From: an uncultured Lachnospiraceae bacterium
Lineage (GTDB): Bacteria > Bacillota > Clostridia > Lachnospirales > Lachnospiraceae
Assembly: GCA_947626395.1 (NCBI GenBank)
Contig: CANQRU010000006.1
Coordinates: 51,047-115,046, forward strand
DNA length: 64,000 nucleotides
Direction of reading: 5' to 3'
The position numbers and the translations under genes are program-made. Below the pieces are notes generated by a model, which saw nothing but the letters and a program-made list of their open reading frames with translations, did no database searches and was not told the origin of the DNA. Every line of letters starts with the position of its first letter. Positions within the stretch are counted from its first letter, which is position 1. Below are positions 63,206-64,000 of the stretch, in pieces.

Positions 63206-64000
63206 TCACGCGTATTTCTCCACGATCTTCACCATCTCGTCCCATTTGCGCTCCATATCGGCCACCAGCGCGAACTGGGACCGGGCGCGCACCAGGTTAT
63301 GCTCCGGGTAAGCGGTCCGGAAATAGACGCTGCCCTCCAGATAATCCGTCAGGAAACGGACTCCGCACTCCAGCGTCATCAGCTTCGCTCCCATCGGCAG
63401 CATTCGGACCTCCGCCTCTGTCAGGCTTCCGCCGCAGCCCTCCAGGAACCCTTTTACATAGCATTCAAAAAGTTCCAGCGACAGCGACACCTTCTTCAGA
63501 TCCTGCTCATCCTCCGCGCCCGTATTGGCGCCGAACCGGATGGAATCGCCGAAATCAAAGATTGAAAGCCCCGGCATGATCGTGTCCAGATCCACGACGC
63601 AGAGCACATCGCCGGTTTTCGCGTCGAACATGATATTGTTCAGCTTCGTGTCATTGTGGGTGACGCGCAGGGGAAGTTCCCCTTCCCGCAGCATATCCAT
63701 AGCCACATGGGTCTCCACCTCACGCGCGGCGACAAATTCCAGTTCCTTCTGCACGCGTCCCACATAACCCCAGGGATCCGCTTCCACGGCCCGCTTCAAT
63801 GCTTCCAGACGTTTCGGCGTATCATGGAAATCCGGGATCGTCTCCTCAAGCTTATCCGCCGGAAAATCCGCCAGCATCCGCTGGAACTGTCCGAATCCCT
63901 TGCCGCTCAGGTAGAAGTCTTCCGGCTTCTCCACCTGATCGTAGCAGACGGAATCCTCGATATAAAGCGTCAGACGCCAGCACTGGCCCCTCTCGTCCGT
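63206..64000 (-). CDS. APH-family small-molecule kinase, C-terminal part
   Basis: The frame is open to the right edge, so the N-terminus lies outside. About 264 residues are visible. The catalytic loop THNDTKLNNIMFD and the metal-binding DLDTIMPGLSIFDFGDSIRFG mark the aminoglycoside phosphotransferase/choline kinase fold. The visible part resembles N-acetylhexosamine 1-kinases such as NahK. The substrate cannot be fixed without the N-terminus. It is not clearly linked to the pur genes. Confidence 0.8.
   Translation of the reverse strand, partial: TDERGQCWRLTLYIEDSVCYDQVEKPEDFYLSGKGFGQFQRMLADFPADKLEETIPDFHDTPKRLEALKRAVEADPWGYVGRVQKELEFVAAREVETHVAMDMLREGELPLRVTHNDTKLNNIMFDAKTGDVLCVVDLDTIMPGLSIFDFGDSIRFGANTGAEDEQDLKKVSLSLELFECYVKGFLEGCGGSLTEAEVRMLPMGAKLMTLECGVRFLTDYLEGSVYFRTAYPEHNLVRARSQFALVADMERKWDEMVKIVEKYA

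Overview
The window looks like chromosomal DNA of a Gram-positive anaerobe of the Clostridia, most likely a Lachnospiraceae-type gut bacterium with moderately high GC. The basis is the gene content and order: MinCDE next to rodA and mgsA, a rplU-prp-rpmA-obg block, a lexA gene divergent from a LysM cell-division inhibitor, a short HisG paired with HisZ, and lipoproteins with Firmicutes-type signals. I see no phage, IS element, CRISPR array, rRNA or tRNA. Most genes have clear AGGAGG-like ribosome binding sites, and several intergenic regions hold good sigma-A promoters (TTGACA-like box, 17-base spacer, TATAAT-like box).

Bases 1-16200 run mostly on the + strand. They hold cell-shape and division genes (PBP2 C-terminus, minC, minD, minE, rodA, a D,D-carboxypeptidase, sepF), then aroB, lspA, an RluD-type pseudouridine synthase, a cytidylate-kinase-like protein, a large secreted NlpC/P60-like hydrolase with a long low-complexity insertion, a TtcA-like tRNA thiolase and a XerS/XerD-type recombinase. 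Bases 16177-17271 form an SOS module: a YneA-like LysM protein and lexA, transcribed divergently across at least five LexA boxes.

From 17300 almost everything is on the - strand. A ribosome/NAD block (rplU, prp, rpmA, obg, yhbY, nadD, yqeK, rsfS) sits behind a strong promoter and a probable L21 leader RNA. Bases 22042-30151 form a cell-envelope island that resembles a dlt (D-alanylation) operon: a DltA-like adenylating enzyme, an SGNH protein, an MBOAT acyltransferase and a DltC-like carrier, together with a secreted transglutaminase-like wall-binding protein. It is flanked by two paralogous M15 peptidase lipoproteins, and several of its catalytic positions are substituted. Next come RNase G, two radical-SAM-linked proteins, pepT, hisIE and hisA, a GNAT, a serpin lipoprotein, ftsH and an MFS transporter. 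Then follow hisB, hisD, hisG, hisZ and a PurF-like protein without its N-terminal cysteine. No hisF, hisH or hisC is present.

The last part (49300-64000) holds a DUF3298-type lipoprotein and a COG3044-type ATPase on divergent promoters that share a -35 region, an esterase, a single-pass membrane protein, a membrane-anchored glycerophosphodiester phosphodiesterase, and a 954-residue protein with phosphatidylinositol-4-kinase-like motifs. The end carries purM, purN, purD and a truncated APH-family kinase. The kinase-like protein is the best candidate here for an undescribed activity. The modified dlt-like island is second.
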